Assembly (NCBI RefSeq): GCF_001936625.1
Contig: NZ_MSDU01000003.1
Span: 62,001 to 126,000 of the forward strand
DNA length: 64,000 bases
Reading direction: 5' to 3'
From: Domibacillus antri
Lineage (GTDB): Bacteria > Bacillota > Bacilli > Bacillales > Domibacillaceae
The notes under the pieces are model-generated. The model was given only the letters and a program-made list of their open reading frames with translations, was not told where the DNA came from and searched no databases. The position numbers and the translations under genes were made by a program. Shown piece after piece: positions 41,919 to 52,697 of the stretch; position 1 is the first letter of the stretch; each line of letters opens with the position of its first letter.

Positions 41919-42673
41919 CTGACGTTCACCTCCGCATTTCTCAAAAATTGTTTTACTTCTCCAACACCTGTTTCTTTATAGTGAAAAATTGATGCTGCAA
42001 GCGCCGCATCGGCATTCGCTTCTGTAAATACATCTAAAAAGTGCTGCGCATTGCCTGCTCCGCCTGAAGCAATAACCGGGACAGACACCGCATCGCCAAC
42101 GGCTTTCGTGAGGGCAATGTCAAATCCTTTTTTACTGCCGTCTTCGTCCATGCTCGTCAGCAGAATTTCACCGGCTCCGCGTTCAACAGCTTCTTTCGCC
42201 CAGTCAATAACGGTGCGCTCTGTCGGTGTGCGTCCGCCGTGCGTATAGACGCGCCATGTGCCGATTTCTTCGTCATATTTTGCATCAATAGCAATGACGA
42301 TGCACTGAGAGCCAAAAAACGCCGCCCCCTCATTAATCAAATCAGGGTTGTTTACAGCAGCTGTGTTCAGCGATACTTTATCTGCACCGGCGCGCAAGAT
42401 CCGTTTCATGTCATCCAATGCGTTAATACCGCCGCCGACTGTAAAGGGAATCGCCAGCTCAGATGCAACAGCCTGTACAACGTCTACCATCGTTTTACGG
42501 CCTTCAACCGATGCCGAAATATCAAGAAAAACGAGCTCATCCGCCCCTTGCTGATCGTACACGCGGGCCAGTTCAACCGGATCACCTGCATCACGCAGCT
42601 CAACGAATTGAATGCCTTTTACAACACGGCCTTCTTTTACATCGAGACACGGGATGATGCGTTTCGTCATCAT
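41915..42673 (-). CDS. hisF: Imidazole glycerol phosphate synthase, cyclase subunit
   Basis: 252 residues, TIM barrel. R-I-I-P-C-L-D-V (catalytic Asp 11 region) and D-I-S-A-S, G-G-G-I-N and the second Asp in T-S-M-D-E-D-G are visible. Pairs with HisH to make IGP and AICAR. Overlaps hisA by 4 bp; a second ATG 3 bp downstream is an equal start candidate. Confidence 0.97.
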   Translation of the reverse strand: MMTKRIIPCLDVKEGRVVKGIQFVELRDAGDPVELARVYDQQGADELVFLDISASVEGRKTMVDVVQAVASELAIPFTVGGGINALDDMKRILRAGADKVSLNTAAVNNPDLINEGAAFFGSQCIVIAIDAKYDEEIGTWRVYTHGGRTPTERTVIDWAKEAVERGAGEILLTSMDEDGSKKGFDIALTKAVGDAVSVPVIASGGAGNAQHFLDVFTEANADAALAASIFHYKETGVGEVKQFLRNAEVNVR

Positions 42674-43398
42674 TTCGCCACCTCCAGCGCTTCCTTCACG
42701 CTAAAGCGGCCCGTGTAAATGGCTTTCCCGCAAATCGCACCCGCTAAGCCGTCTGATGCATATTTCGCCAGTTCCCGCAAATCTTCCAGTGAGCTGACAC
42801 CGCCGGATGCGATCACACTTTTTCCGGTCGCGCGGGCCAGTTCCGCCGTTGCTTCCGTGTTCGGCCCTGACAGCATGCCGTCATTCGCGATGTCGGTGAA
42901 AATAAATGTTTCAGCACCAGCTTCCGCAAATTCTTTCGCCAGATCAACCGCTTTTACAGAAGAAGTCTCCAGCCATCCATGTGTGGCTACATAGCCATTT
43001 TTCGCATCGAGACCGATGGCAATTTTATCTCCATATGTACCGAGCCATTGCTTCACAAGTGCCGGTTCTTTTACAGCCAGACTGCCGATGATCACACGGT
43101 CTACGCCGTTATCCAAATAATGCTTCACGTCTTCTTCCGTCCGGATTCCGCCGCCAATCTGCACTTTCACATCCAGCTTTTGCGCCGCTTCAATTACAAA
43201 TGTATCGTTAATGCGCTGACCGTCTTTCGCGCCATCCAGGTCAACCATATGGATCCACTCGGCTCCCTGCTCCACAAAAGACTTCGCCATATCGAACGGC
43301 GAATCGCCATATACGGTTTCCTGATTGTAATCCCCCTGAACGAGGCGGACACATTTGCCGCCGCGCATATCAATCGCCGGGTAAATAACAAAACTCAT
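42670..43398 (-). CDS. hisA: ProFAR isomerase
   Basis: 242 residues, TIM barrel paralogue of His[19 protein letters not shown] at the start with the catalytic Asp 8 equivalent, and D-I-A-N-D-G-M near 170. Step 4 of the pathway. Overlaps hisH and hisF by 4 bp each. Confidence 0.97.
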   Translation of the reverse strand: MSFVIYPAIDMRGGKCVRLVQGDYNQETVYGDSPFDMAKSFVEQGAEWIHMVDLDGAKDGQRINDTFVIEAAQKLDVKVQIGGGIRTEEDVKHYLDNGVDRVIIGSLAVKEPALVKQWLGTYGDKIAIGLDAKNGYVATHGWLETSSVKAVDLAKEFAEAGAETFIFTDIANDGMLSGPNTEATAELARATGKSVIASGGVSSLEDLRELAKYASDGLAGAICGKAIYTGRFSVKEALEVAK

Positions 43399-44033
43399 AG
43401 CATTTCCTCCGATCGTTCCATCGCTTTTGCGAAGTTGGCGAGCAGCTTCATGCCGGTCTCACTGCTTTTTTCCGGGTGAAACTGCATGCCAGATACGTTG
43501 TCACGCCCGACAATAGCCGGCACTTGCACACCGTAGGAAGCACTCGCGAGCAGCGATTTTTCGTCCATGTTCTCTGCATAATAGGAATGGACAAAGTATA
43601 CGAAACCTTCTTCCACCTCTTGCAGCACAGGCGCTTCCTGGTGAAAATGAAGCTTGTTCCAGCCCATATGCGGCACTTTTAACCGTTCACCATCCACATC
43701 ACGGTCCGGAATACGTACGACGCGCCCTTTTAACAGACCGAGTCCTTCAAATTGTCCGTTTTCTTCGCTTTCTTCAAATAAAAGCTGCATGCCAAGGCAA
43801 ATGCCGAGCAGCGGACGGCCGCTGTCAACATATCTGTGAATAAACTGATCAAGCTCTTTTTCACGCAGGCGCGCCATCGCATCTTTAAACGCACCGACAC
43901 CCGGCAGAATGAGCCCTTTTGTGTTATTCAATTCTTCCGGTGATTCGCTGATTACGTATGGAATGCCGATCCGCTCAAGTGCTTTGCTGACGCTGAATAA
44001 ATTGCCCATTCCATAATCAATGATGCCGATCAT
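43395..44033 (-). CDS. hisH: Imidazole glycerol phosphate synthase, glutaminase subunit
   Basis: 212 residues, class I glutamine amidotransferase. D-Y-G-M-G-N-L start, nucleophile Cys in G-I-C-L-G-M-Q-L (about 80), and His/Glu in Q-F-H-P-E-K-S. Supplies ammonia to HisF. Confidence 0.97.
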   Translation of the reverse strand: MIGIIDYGMGNLFSVSKALERIGIPYVISESPEELNNTKGLILPGVGAFKDAMARLREKELDQFIHRYVDSGRPLLGICLGMQLLFEESEENGQFEGLGLLKGRVVRIPDRDVDGERLKVPHMGWNKLHFHQEAPVLQEVEEGFVYFVHSYYAENMDEKSLLASASYGVQVPAIVGRDNVSGMQFHPEKSSETGMKLLANFAKAMERSEEML

Positions 44034-44630
44034 TTACAACATCCCTTTCGTCGACGGTACGCCTTTCACACGCGGGTCCACCGTCGTCGCTTCGTCAATC
44101 GCGCGCGCCATCGCTTTAAATACCGCTTCAATCATATGGTGCGTATTCGTTCCGTAGTGAATAATGACATGAAGATTCATACGTGCTTCAAGCGCAAATT
44201 TCCATAAAAATTCATGCACAAGCTCTGTATCAAATGTGCCGACTTTTTGTGATGGAAAGTCCGCTCCCCGAATTTCAAAATGAGGGCGGTTGCTTAGATC
44301 AACTACGACTTGTGCAAGTGTATCATCCATCGGCACGAAAAAGTTTCCGTACCGTTTAATGCCTTTTTTATCACCAAGCGCTTCTTTTAACGCCATTCCA
44401 AGCACAATGCCGATATCCTCGGTCGTATGATGATCGTCCACTTCCACGTCACCGTCCGCTTTTACTGTCAGATCAAAGTGACCGTGCTTGGTGAACAAAT
44501 CGAGCATATGGTCCATGAATGGAACACCCGTATCAATGTTGGATTTCCCTTCACCGTCCACCTCAAATGCGAGGTCAATTTTCGTTTCACCTGTGTAGCG
44601 CTGGAGCTCTGCATAGCGATTTCCCATCAT
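44034..44630 (-). CDS. hisB: Imidazoleglycerol-phosphate dehydratase
   Basis: 198 residues from ATG 44630 (GAAAGAGG upstream), 16 bp after the hisD stop; a longer frame from 44678 would overlap hisD. Two metal-binding repeats are visible: F-M-D-H-M-L-D and D-D-H-H-T-T-E-D-I-G, and the C-terminal H-H-M-I-E-A-V-F-K. Step 6 of histidine synthesis. Confidence 0.96.
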   Translation of the reverse strand: MMGNRYAELQRYTGETKIDLAFEVDGEGKSNIDTGVPFMDHMLDLFTKHGHFDLTVKADGDVEVDDHHTTEDIGIVLGMALKEALGDKKGIKRYGNFFVPMDDTLAQVVVDLSNRPHFEIRGADFPSQKVGTFDTELVHEFLWKFALEARMNLHVIIHYGTNTHHMIEAVFKAMARAIDEATTVDPRVKGVPSTKGML

Positions 44631-44646
44631 GATACCTCTTTCTTTA

Positions 44647-45915
44647 TTAATCGTTACGCGCTTCAATCGCGCGGGCATGTGCTTCTAATCCTTCAAGCCG
44701 GGCAAATGCAGCTATTTTCTTGCCATGTTTATCAAATGCCTGCTTGCTGTACATAATAATGCTCGATTTTTTCATAAAGTCATCAACAGACAGCGGGCCG
44801 GCAAAACGGGCTGTGCCGTTTGTCGGCAATACGTGATTCGGTCCGGCAAAGTAATCTCCGACCGGTTCGGATGAATAGCGGCCGACAAAAATGGCGCCGG
44901 CATGTTTAATATCCTTCACGAGTTCTAATGCGTTTTCTGTTATGATTTCAAGATGCTCCGGCGCCAGTTCATTAATGGTCTGAACAGCTTCTTTCATTGA
45001 ACCTGCCACATAAATGGCACCGTAATCGTCAATGGATGCGCGAGCTATTTCAGAACGAGGCAGGCTCATCAGCTGATCTTCAATTTTACGCGCTACCGCC
45101 TGCGCAAGTTCCTGTGACGTTGTAACCAGCACCGCTGACGCCCGGCGGTCATGTTCGGCCTGAGACAGCATATCTGCCGCCACTTCTTTTGCGGATGCTG
45201 TGTCATCCGCGAGCACGGCAATTTCACTTGGTCCGGCAATCATGTCAATGTCCACATCTCCAAACACTTCCCGCTTCGCCAGCGCCACAAAAATGTTGCC
45301 CGGACCGGTAATTTTATCGACTGCTTTGATGGATTCCGTTCCATAAGCAAGTGCCGCCACCGCCTGGGCACCACCCACTTTGAAAATGTCTTTAACACCA
45401 GCTATGTCAGCGGCCACAAGCACGCCGGCCGGAAGACGGCCGTCATTTCCAGGAGGTGACACCATCACAATCCGTTCAACCCCGGCTATTTTGGCCGGCA
45501 TGACATTCATTAAAACGGAGGACGGGTATGCGGCTGTCCCGCCTGGCACGTAAACACCGGCAGAATCAAGCGGCGTCATTTTCTGTCCGAGAATGGAGCC
45601 GTCCTCATTTGTATACAGCCACGTTTCCCGTTTTTGCTTCGCGTGGAAAGCAGCAATATTATCCGCGGCTTCGCGAATGACTTTAATCATCTCATCATCG
45701 AGCGCTTCGTATGCTTCATTAATTTCTTCCTGTGTGACTTTCAAGCTGTATAGTTTTGCGCCATCAAATTTTTCCGTATAGTCAAAAAGAGCACGGTCGC
45801 CGTTTTCTTTTACATCTTCAATAATAGCACGAACTGTCCGCTGCTGGTCTTCCGTTCCGGCATCAACGGATCGTTTTATCGACATTCCGGCTGTGACCCG
45901 TTCGATTTTAATCAT
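44647..45915 (-). CDS. hisD: Histidinol dehydrogenase
   Basis: 422 residues. [28 protein letters not shown] and [10 protein letters not shown] signatures, plus the catalytic region S-Q-A-E-H-D near 260. Oxidises histidinol to histidine in two steps with NAD. Confidence 0.97.
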   Translation of the reverse strand: MIKIERVTAGMSIKRSVDAGTEDQQRTVRAIIEDVKENGDRALFDYTEKFDGAKLYSLKVTQEEINEAYEALDDEMIKVIREAADNIAAFHAKQKRETWLYTNEDGSILGQKMTPLDSAGVYVPGGTAAYPSSVLMNVMPAKIAGVERIVMVSPPGNDGRLPAGVLVAADIAGVKDIFKVGGAQAVAALAYGTESIKAVDKITGPGNIFVALAKREVFGDVDIDMIAGPSEIAVLADDTASAKEVAADMLSQAEHDRRASAVLVTTSQELAQAVARKIEDQLMSLPRSEIARASIDDYGAIYVAGSMKEAVQTINELAPEHLEIITENALELVKDIKHAGAIFVGRYSSEPVGDYFAGPNHVLPTNGTARFAGPLSVDDFMKKSSIIMYSKQAFDKHGKKIAAFARLEGLEAHARAIEARND

Positions 45916-45918
45916 CGA

Positions 45919-46551
45919 TTACTGCACCGCCTTTTCCGCGATTGTATTCGTTAAACGGCTGACAAGCGTTGAAATATCTTGATTTTTCATCCGGTAGCTG
46001 ACCGGGTTTGCGATAAGGCGCGACGTGATTCCGACAATCGTTTCATATTCAACAAGCCCGTTTTCTTTCAGCGTCTGGCCGGTTGACACAATATCGACAA
46101 TCCGGTCGGACAATCCAATTAACGGCGCCAGTTCGATTGAACCGTTTAATTTAATAATTTCGACCTGTTCGCCTTTTCCGCGGAAATACGTGGAAGCCAC
46201 ATTCGGATATTTCGTCGCAATTTTCGGCGCGACTTCATTTAATGATGTATCCGGCAGACCGGCAACAGCAAGATAGCAAGGGCTGATTTTTAAATCGAGC
46301 AATTCATACACATCACGTTCTTCTTCCAGAAGCACATCTTTGCCGGCAATGCCGACATCCGCGACGCCATGCTCCACATATGTCGCGACATCCATCGGCT
46401 TTGCCAGGAAAAAGCGCATGTTTTCTTCCGGCACTTCAATGATCAATTTACGTGATTCATCAAGTTCTGGCGGAAGCTGATATCCGGCTTCCTGCAAAAG
46501 CGCCGCCGCTTCTTCAAAAATACGCCCTTTTGGCATCGCAATTGTTAACAT
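45919..46551 (-). CDS. hisG: ATP phosphoribosyltransferase, short form
   Basis: 210 residues from ATG 46551, overlapping the hisZ stop (TGATG); GGAGGAGAAGG precedes it. The short form lacks the C-terminal regulatory domain and needs HisZ, whose gene lies just upstream. L-T-I-A-M-P-K-G-R start and G-I-A-G-K-D. First committed, feedback-controlled step. Confidence 0.96.
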   Translation of the reverse strand: MLTIAMPKGRIFEEAAALLQEAGYQLPPELDESRKLIIEVPEENMRFFLAKPMDVATYVEHGVADVGIAGKDVLLEEERDVYELLDLKISPCYLAVAGLPDTSLNEVAPKIATKYPNVASTYFRGKGEQVEIIKLNGSIELAPLIGLSDRIVDIVSTGQTLKENGLVEYETIVGITSRLIANPVSYRMKNQDISTLVSRLTNTIAEKAVQ

Positions 46552-47735
46552 CAACCTTCTCCTCCATTACTTGATTTCCCCACAAAAAAAGTAACGCTTT
46601 TGCACGATTCGGTGAATTTATCGACATCTTTTACACCCGCTACATCTTGAAGCAAGACACATTCTCCTGCTTCGCGGCGTTTCTGTGCTTCTTGTATCGC
46701 TTCAACACGCCGTTCATTGCTGAAAAGAACGCAATGAATACCAGCCTCATCCTCAAGCTTTTCCAGTGCCTCCAATAAAAAGTCGACACGCAGGCCAAAA
46801 CCAGTTGCTCCTGCAGGATGGCCAAACTTTTCAAGCAGGTCATCGTAGCGTCCGCCATTGCCGACAGGAGCGCCGACACCTTCTGCATACACTTCAAAAA
46901 CAAGGCCTGTATAATAGCTCATATGGCTGACGAGCGGCAAATCAAATGTCACATATTGATCAACATTGTATTCTTTCAATCGTTCATACACGGTTTTTAA
47001 TTCGTCAAGCGCTTCGCTTCCTGCGCTTCCTTCGATCAATTTGACCGCTTCATCCAGGCAGCCGATCCCCCCGGACAACGCTAAAAATTGCAGAAGACGC
47101 TGCTTATCGATGGAAGACAGCGGCAAGCTTTTTACGTGCTCACGGTAGCCGACATAATTTTTTTCGTAAAGGAAGCGGCGCAATTGTTCAGAACGCTCTT
47201 CCGTTCCAAGAATCTGACGGAATAATTCATCGGTAAAGCGAATATGTCCTAAAGAAATCTGGAATTTTTCCAGCCCTGATTTTTTCATAACGGATACAAG
47301 CAAAGCGATGACTTCTGCATCCGCGCTGATTGTGTTATCACCGATCATTTCCACACCGATCTGCTCAAATTCTGCCGCCCGTCCGCCTTCACGCTGCTGT
47401 GCGCGGTAAACACTTGCGGAATAAGCAAGTCGCAATGGCACCCGTTCTTTTAACAGTTTGGCAGCGGCCACACGCGCAATCGGCGCCGTCATATCCGGAC
47501 GAAGAACAAGTGTATTCCCTTCCTGGTCAAGCAGTTTAAACAGCTGACGGTCCAAAATCGCGGAGGCATCACCGACTGTTTCATAATATTCCAGCGCCGG
47601 TGTTTCAATAAAGCGATAGCCCCAGCTTCCCATTTCCTGTTCTGCCGCTTCTTTTAATTTTCGTTTCGTTTCATAAATGTGCGGCAATGTATCCCGCATG
47701 CCAACAGGCTTTTCAAACATTAACAGCTTCGACAT
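46551..47735 (-). CDS. hisZ: ATP phosphoribosyltransferase regulatory subunit
   Basis: 394 residues, a histidyl-tRNA-synthetase-like paralogue: G-M-R-D-T-L-P start, motif-2-like [15 protein letters not shown], but no anticodon domain. It activates and feedback-regulates short HisG. First gene of hisZGDBHAFI; the ribosome binding site is weak (GGTGAT). Confidence 0.95.
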   Translation of the reverse strand: MSKLLMFEKPVGMRDTLPHIYETKRKLKEAAEQEMGSWGYRFIETPALEYYETVGDASAILDRQLFKLLDQEGNTLVLRPDMTAPIARVAAAKLLKERVPLRLAYSASVYRAQQREGGRAAEFEQIGVEMIGDNTISADAEVIALLVSVMKKSGLEKFQISLGHIRFTDELFRQILGTEERSEQLRRFLYEKNYVGYREHVKSLPLSSIDKQRLLQFLALSGGIGCLDEAVKLIEGSAGSEALDELKTVYERLKEYNVDQYVTFDLPLVSHMSYYTGLVFEVYAEGVGAPVGNGGRYDDLLEKFGHPAGATGFGLRVDFLLEALEKLEDEAGIHCVLFSNERRVEAIQEAQKRREAGECVLLQDVAGVKDVDKFTESCKSVTFFVGKSSNGGEG

Positions 47736-47758
47736 TTTATCACCCGATCCATTATTAT

Positions 47759-47838
47759 TTAGCGCCTTCCGCTTTAGTTCGCTAATGTACTAAAGATTTA
47801 TTTATATGTAGTGTAACGGTTCTGACAATTCTCGTCAA
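47759..47838 (-). promoter_or_regulatory. his operon promoter and leader with overlapping hairpins
   Basis: TTGACG (47833-47838) and TACACT (47810-47815) are 17 bp apart. The leader between them and hisZ can fold in two exclusive ways: TTTAGT (47789-47794) with ACTAAA (47773-47778), or TTAGCG (47780-47785) with CGCTAA (47759-47764). No His-codon leader peptide or T-box motif is seen. Confidence 0.55.
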
Positions 47839-47846
47839 GTCAAAAA

Positions 47847-47863
47847 ACCGGGCAAACCCCGGT
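47847..47863 (-). terminator. Terminator of the DUF4003 gene
   Basis: ACCGGG/CCCGGT arms with a TTTG-containing loop followed by TTTTTT, immediately after the stop. Confidence 0.8.
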
Positions 47864-48781
47864 CTAAGAATCAGATGAAGAAGATGCCGCGAAAACCCCT
47901 GCAGCAGTGGCTGCTATCGCTGCCTGCTGCGCCTGAACCATCGCCTGAACAGAAGCCGTGAGTCCGGCAGATGAATCAATATAAGCCTGTGGCGCAAAAA
48001 TGGCTGAGATCGTGATTGCCATATCCTTTGACCACTTCAACTGCTGCGTATCTTTTAACTCCTTGGCCATTTTTGCAGCTTCTTCTATCTTTCCTGAAAG
48101 AGCAATGACACCAAGAGCGGGATAGTGCATTGATTTCACCCTCAATCCGCGACCTTCCAGTTCACTCTTTGCTTGAAGAACAGATTCTGCCGGCTGTTTT
48201 TGAAACAAGCCATCCATCACGAGCATATTCGCTAAAAATTGCAAATCATTTCCCTTCCAGAAACCATGATCATTTAATAGGCGGTAATAGCGTTCAGATG
48301 AATCAACAAGATCGCCTGCGCTCTCTGGCCGCTTGGCCATTATAACGGCCGCCGGATAATCTTCATGAGACGTCAAAAAACGGTGATATCGTTTCATTTC
48401 CTCAAAAATCTCTTTTATACGTTCCGGTTTCGTCGAACCCTCTACTAAAAAAGCAGCAATGTACGTGTAAACGGAAGAACGAAAGCCGGCTGAACGCAGT
48501 GTTTCATAATGAAGAAGAAGCTTTTCCAGCGATTCATCCGGGTCCCCTTCTTTGGTCATCAGAAGCCCTGTCATTGGAAAATGAATCGTCCGAAGCGGTG
48601 AAAAAATGGAACCTGTTTTCTTTATTTTATTGGATACCGCTGTAAATTCCCGCTCGTCAATCCTTTCCTGCCTTGCAGCAAATTGTGCTGCCGTCAGCAA
48701 AACAAGCCGCTTATCCATCCATTTCCCTGCGGTTTTGCGCAAAATTGCAGCGTTTTCCTCTAATAGCTTGACTTCCACCAT
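47864..48781 (-). CDS. DUF4003 family protein
   Basis: 305 residues, all-helical, with an Ala/Gln/Ser-rich tail (A-A-I-A-A-T-A-A-G-V-F-A-A-S-S-S-S). The pattern F-x-P-L-R-T-I-H-F-P-M-T-G-L-L and H-Y-E-T-L-R-x-A-G-F-R-S-S-V-Y-T-Y-I-A-A matches the DUF4003 proteins of Firmicutes, of unknown function. Monocistronic, directly upstream of the his promoter. Confidence 0.75.
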   Translation of the reverse strand: MVEVKLLEENAAILRKTAGKWMDKRLVLLTAAQFAARQERIDEREFTAVSNKIKKTGSIFSPLRTIHFPMTGLLMTKEGDPDESLEKLLLHYETLRSAGFRSSVYTYIAAFLVEGSTKPERIKEIFEEMKRYHRFLTSHEDYPAAVIMAKRPESAGDLVDSSERYYRLLNDHGFWKGNDLQFLANMLVMDGLFQKQPAESVLQAKSELEGRGLRVKSMHYPALGVIALSGKIEEAAKMAKELKDTQQLKWSKDMAITISAIFAPQAYIDSSAGLTASVQAMVQAQQAAIAATAAGVFAASSSSDS

Positions 48782-48909
48782 GATCCCTCCCCCGCTTGTA
48801 TACCTTTTTATACGATTTCAAAAGAAAAAAGTTCCTAAAAAAAGAGCTGTATTGATACCCACATCAATTAAGAAACCAGTTGCAATCATGAAGCAAACAA
48901 TAATTTTCT
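48782..48909 (-). other. Short gap with a hydrophobic frame
   Basis: A frame overlapping the end of the response regulator reads I-K-K-I-I-V-C-F-M-I-A-T-G-F-L-I-D-V-G and ends in L-G-T-F-F-F near 48825. It could encode a small membrane peptide, but no start codon with a ribosome binding site is evident. Confidence 0.2.
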
Positions 48910-49617
48910 TTATATATACAGCCCGACTTGATCTCGCTTTGATTCATTTATTTGATACCTTGTCTGCGGACGGCCGATCGATCCATACGATACCGCGACG
49001 TCTAAAATTCCGGCTTCCTGCAAAAACGATAAGTATTTCCGAACTGAAACACGTGACACGCCAGAAGCAAATGCGACATCTCCCGCAGAGAAATCCTCCC
49101 CTTTTGATTCATATAATGCAGACCAGACAATTGACAGCGTTTCTTTTGTCAGCCCTTTCGGAAGTTCTGACGGGGTTTCCGTTTTGCTTTTTTGAAACAG
49201 TATATGATCGAGATCGCTTTGTTTCACATCAGATGCATGAGAGAAAAAGCCGTGTCGATCCGCATAAGAAAGAAGTGCCTGCTGAAACCGTTCTAATTGA
49301 AATGGCTTAATTAAATAATCGGATGCACCGAAATGAATCGCTTTTTGAATGCTATCCGGATCGTTCGCTGCACTGACCATAATGACGTCTGTTTTTGATC
49401 CGGCCGCCCGCAGTTTTTCAAGCAGCTCAAGGCCGTTCATGCCCGACATATAAATATCAAGCAGCATTAAATCCGGCTTTTCCTTTAGCGCAATCGCGAG
49501 TGCTTCTTCCGGGGTTCCGGCAACATCCATCGTTTGAAATCCTGGTACAGATTCAATGTAGCGGCGGTTTAACTCCGCTACCATTGGGTCATCTTCTGCA
49601 ATAAGTACGTTGATCAC
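48910..49617 (-). CDS. Response regulator, DctR/CitB type, without adjacent kinase
   Basis: 235 residues from GTG 49617 (GGAAGGAG 8 bp upstream; ATG/GTG codons just before are too close). Receiver domain: acidic pocket E-D-D-P, phospho-acceptor Asp in L-M-L-L-D-I-Y-M (about 54), Thr/Ser site V-S-A and Lys in L-I-K-P-F. A C-terminal HTH (F-A-S-G-V-S-R-V-S-V-R-K-Y-L-S-F-L) completes the DctR/CitT-like plan, which normally senses C4-dicarboxylates or citrate with a partner kinase. No kinase or transporter gene is nearby. Confidence 0.9.
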   Translation of the reverse strand: MINVLIAEDDPMVAELNRRYIESVPGFQTMDVAGTPEEALAIALKEKPDLMLLDIYMSGMNGLELLEKLRAAGSKTDVIMVSAANDPDSIQKAIHFGASDYLIKPFQLERFQQALLSYADRHGFFSHASDVKQSDLDHILFQKSKTETPSELPKGLTKETLSIVWSALYESKGEDFSAGDVAFASGVSRVSVRKYLSFLQEAGILDVAVSYGSIGRPQTRYQINESKRDQVGLYI

Positions 49618-49767
49618 GATCATCACTCCTTCCCTGAAAATGAGATATTTACTTCAATTTATATTATGTAAATTTATAAACAACCTTTTTAAAAAAACCT
49701 GTTTAAATGCTTGATTTTTATTTATAAAACTACTTTGATATTATATTTCTCAATAATAGCATACAAA

Positions 49768-49800
49768 AAACCTGCTTCAGCTTTTCGCTGAAACAGGTTT
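49768..49800 (-). terminator. Terminator of the hprK-yvoF operon
   Basis: 14-bp arms AAACCTGTTTCAGC/GCTGAAGCAGGTTT (one G-U) with a TTTTTT tail. The yvoF stop codon lies inside the stem. Confidence 0.85.
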
Positions 49801-50271
49801 AATCACCATTGGATTCCCGCCCGCAAACGCACCGGGCGGAACATCGCGGTTCACAAGTGTCATCGCCGACACAATCGCACCATCGCCAATATCCACACCA
49901 GGCAGTACGGTGCAGTTAGCGCCAACCATGACATTGTCGCCAATCACAACCGGACCGATCCGGTATTCATCGGTTAAATATTCATGGGCAAGGATGGTCG
50001 TGTTGTAGCCGATAATCGTATTTTTGCCAATCGTAATCTGCTCCGGAAACATGATGTCCGGCACAACTTTATAAGCAAGCGCGCTGCCCTCCCCGATTTT
50101 CATCCCAAGCAGCCCGCTGTACAATGCATTTTTCATCCGGGCAGTCGGCGTAAAACGGCCGATTTCAATGACCGCTGTATTTTTAAACGTCTTCCAGAAC
50201 GAAACGGTCTTATATATATGGAACAGCGGGTTTTCATCGTCTTCCAGTTTGTACCGCTTCGTTCGTCTCAT
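49777..50271 (-). CDS. yvoF: Hexapeptide-repeat acyltransferase YvoF
   Basis: 164 residues with a left-handed beta-helix built from hexapeptides: [25 protein letters not shown] and V-D-I-G-D-G-A-I-V. Probably an O-acetyltransferase; the acceptor is unknown. Overlaps ppaX by 4 bp. Confidence 0.88.
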   Translation of the reverse strand: MRRTKRYKLEDDENPLFHIYKTVSFWKTFKNTAVIEIGRFTPTARMKNALYSGLLGMKIGEGSALAYKVVPDIMFPEQITIGKNTIIGYNTTILAHEYLTDEYRIGPVVIGDNVMVGANCTVLPGVDIGDGAIVSAMTLVNRDVPPGAFAGGNPMVIKPVSAKS

Positions 50272-50924
50272 TTACTTTCGGCTCCGACTTTCAAAATATC
50301 AAGCAGCTCCGTCATGGACTCAAGCATAAAATCAGGGTTGTATTCGTTCAAAAAATCACGGCCTTTTATTGACCAGGCTACACCTGCTGTCATCGTACCC
50401 GCATTTTGGCCGCCTTCAATATCATGGTAATTATCCCCGATCATCATGGCCTCTTCCGGTTTCGAACCAAGGGCAGCGAGCGCTTTTTGAAGCGGTTCCG
50501 GGTGCGGTTTCGCGTTTTCAACATCATCAAGCGCAATGATGACATCGAAAAACGCATCCAGTTTCGTCAGCTTTAATCCTTTAACGACTGAATTATGCAG
50601 TTTCGTTGAAACAATCGCCATTTTGTAGTTGTTTTCATGAAGCGTGCGAACCGTTTCATAAACACCTTGAAATTCTGTAACAAGCGCATCATGCTGTTCA
50701 AGGTTGAATTTTCGGTAATGCGCGACCATTTCCATAGCCCGTTCTTTATCAATCGCTTCAAACGTATCAATAAGCGGCGGTCCCATAAACGGGTACACAT
50801 CTTCCCTCTTATACTGACCCGGGCAAAAATGGTTGAGCGTATGCAAAAAGGACTCCACAATCAGCTCATTTGTATTAATTAATGTGCCGTCTAAATCAAA
50901 CAATAGTGTTGTAATCTTTTTCAT
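50268..50924 (-). CDS. ppaX: Pyrophosphatase PpaX
   Basis: 218 residues, HAD superfamily: [11 protein letters not shown] motif I, V-S-T-K motif II, G-D-N-Y-H-D motif IV. In B. subtilis it removes the pyrophosphate released when HprK dephosphorylates P-Ser-HPr by phosphorolysis, which explains the linkage to hprK. Overlaps both neighbours by 4 bp. Confidence 0.94.
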   Translation of the reverse strand: MKKITTLLFDLDGTLINTNELIVESFLHTLNHFCPGQYKREDVYPFMGPPLIDTFEAIDKERAMEMVAHYRKFNLEQHDALVTEFQGVYETVRTLHENNYKMAIVSTKLHNSVVKGLKLTKLDAFFDVIIALDDVENAKPHPEPLQKALAALGSKPEEAMMIGDNYHDIEGGQNAGTMTAGVAWSIKGRDFLNEYNPDFMLESMTELLDILKVGAESK

Positions 50925-51862
50925 GTGTATGTAGCTTCCTTTCTCCGCGCCGTTTCCGCGCGATCCCAGAGCCGGGCGACAATAAGCGTCAAAATGACAG
51001 CTGTTACAAGCCGGATCAAAAAGAGCGGCAGCACCGGAATTCCCAGCGGAATTAAAATTAGTGTATCTTCAATCACAGCATGACAGGCAACAAGAAAAAT
51101 AAACGCAAGCGTTACATCTTTCCTGCTTACTCCGTCTTCCTCAACCGCCTGAATCATAACAGCTGATCCCATCGCAAGACCAATTAACAGACCGGAAGCA
51201 AGCGTCATGGATGTATTTTCTTTCATGCCAAGAAAGCGCGTCACCGGTGCCATCGCCCGCGAAAAGGCATCCAGCCATTTTAAATCTTTTGCTGCTTGAA
51301 TGAGGACGATAAGCGGAACCACAATGATCGCCAGCTGCAGCACCCCAAAGCCCGCTTTTTCAACTCCAAGCAGAACAATCGCGCCCCACGTTTCAGGCTC
51401 CTGCACTGCAGCAGGAACCATGCCATACTGCGCCAGTTCCCCGCCCCCGCGCCAGACAAGGTGAATAATGACACCTGACATGAAAGCGAGTCCAAGACGA
51501 ACCGCAAGGACAATCCACAATTTCACACCCACTTTTAAAGCAACAGTCGACTCAATAAAGAGATTGTGCGAAAACGAAAGCATAACCGCTAAAATGAAAA
51601 CTTCTTTTACCGTTAAATCAAGGGATAAAATGGCCCCGATTGCCGCATACAAATTAAGTACGTTTCCGAGAACAAGCGGAATGGCCGCGTCCCCTGATAA
51701 ACCAAAAATCACCATCACCGGACTGATCAACTGAATCATCCATGGCAAAACCGGTGTAAACTGCAAAATCGTGACGATAAGCGCAACAGGAAAAATGACT
51801 TTCCCGAGCGTCCACGTTGTCTTCAATCCTGCCTTAAACCCTTTTGCCACCGTTTGTTTCAA
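50921..51862 (-). CDS. yvoD: YvoD, nucleoside-recognition (Gate) domain membrane protein
   Basis: 313 residues with about eight hydrophobic segments and two Gate-type domains. Conserved in the hprK-lgt operons of Bacillus; substrate unknown. Overlaps lgt and ppaX by 4 bp each. Confidence 0.85.
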   Translation of the reverse strand: MKQTVAKGFKAGLKTTWTLGKVIFPVALIVTILQFTPVLPWMIQLISPVMVIFGLSGDAAIPLVLGNVLNLYAAIGAILSLDLTVKEVFILAVMLSFSHNLFIESTVALKVGVKLWIVLAVRLGLAFMSGVIIHLVWRGGGELAQYGMVPAAVQEPETWGAIVLLGVEKAGFGVLQLAIIVVPLIVLIQAAKDLKWLDAFSRAMAPVTRFLGMKENTSMTLASGLLIGLAMGSAVMIQAVEEDGVSRKDVTLAFIFLVACHAVIEDTLILIPLGIPVLPLFLIRLVTAVILTLIVARLWDRAETARRKEATYT

Positions 51863-52686
51863 GACGTGATCTTCCCTTCATTTGACTGATCGTTATAACG
51901 CGGAAGATTAAATTTGAAACGACGGTAAACGAGAATTGCCGCTGCCATCACAATTAATGAAAGTGAAAGCACCTGGGCAATCCGCAGAAAGTCTGTCAGC
52001 ATTAAACTGTCTGTCCGCATTCCTTCGATGAAAAAGCGGCCGATTGAATACCAGATGACATACGATAAAAACAATTCGCCCCGTTTTAAGTTCACTCTTC
52101 TTAGTAAAAGCAACAAGGAGAATCCAATGATGTTCCAAATGGATTCATATAAAAAGGTCGGATGATAGTATGAACCATCAATGTACATTTGATTAATAAT
52201 AAAGTCAGGCAGCTGCAGATTTTCAAGGAAACTTCTTGTGACTTCTCCGCCGTGCGCTTCCTGGTTTATAAAATTGCCCCATCGCCCGATTGCCTGACCA
52301 AGAATGATGGAAGGAGCGGCAATATCCGCAATTTTCCAAAATGAAATCTTTTTCTTCCTGGAAAAAATAATGGCCGTTACAATAGAACCGATCAAGGCGC
52401 CATGAATAGCGATACCGCCATTCCAAATTTGAATAATCGCCCCTGGGTTCGCTGCGTAGTAATCCCATTGAAATAACACATAATAAAGACGCGCTGAAAT
52501 AAGCGCAATTGGAATCGCCCAAATTAACAGGTCGGCGAATGTATCTTTCGGAAGGCCAAGGCGGTCCGCTTCTTTGGATGCTAAATAAAAGCCGAGTGCG
52601 ATGCCAAGACCGATAATGAGTCCGTATCCATGTACTTGAATCGGACCGAGTTCAAAAGCAATCGGATTTATCGGATAACCGTCCAT
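51859..52686 (-). CDS. lgt: Prolipoprotein diacylglyceryl transferase
   Basis: 275 residues, seven membrane segments. The Lgt signature [14 protein letters not shown] and the conserved [12 protein letters not shown] are visible. It transfers diacylglycerol to the lipobox Cys of lipoproteins. 11 bp after hprK. Confidence 0.96.
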   Translation of the reverse strand: MDGYPINPIAFELGPIQVHGYGLIIGLGIALGFYLASKEADRLGLPKDTFADLLIWAIPIALISARLYYVLFQWDYYAANPGAIIQIWNGGIAIHGALIGSIVTAIIFSRKKKISFWKIADIAAPSIILGQAIGRWGNFINQEAHGGEVTRSFLENLQLPDFIINQMYIDGSYYHPTFLYESIWNIIGFSLLLLLRRVNLKRGELFLSYVIWYSIGRFFIEGMRTDSLMLTDFLRIAQVLSLSLIVMAAAILVYRRFKFNLPRYNDQSNEGKITS

Positions 52687-52697
52687 TCTGTCACTCC

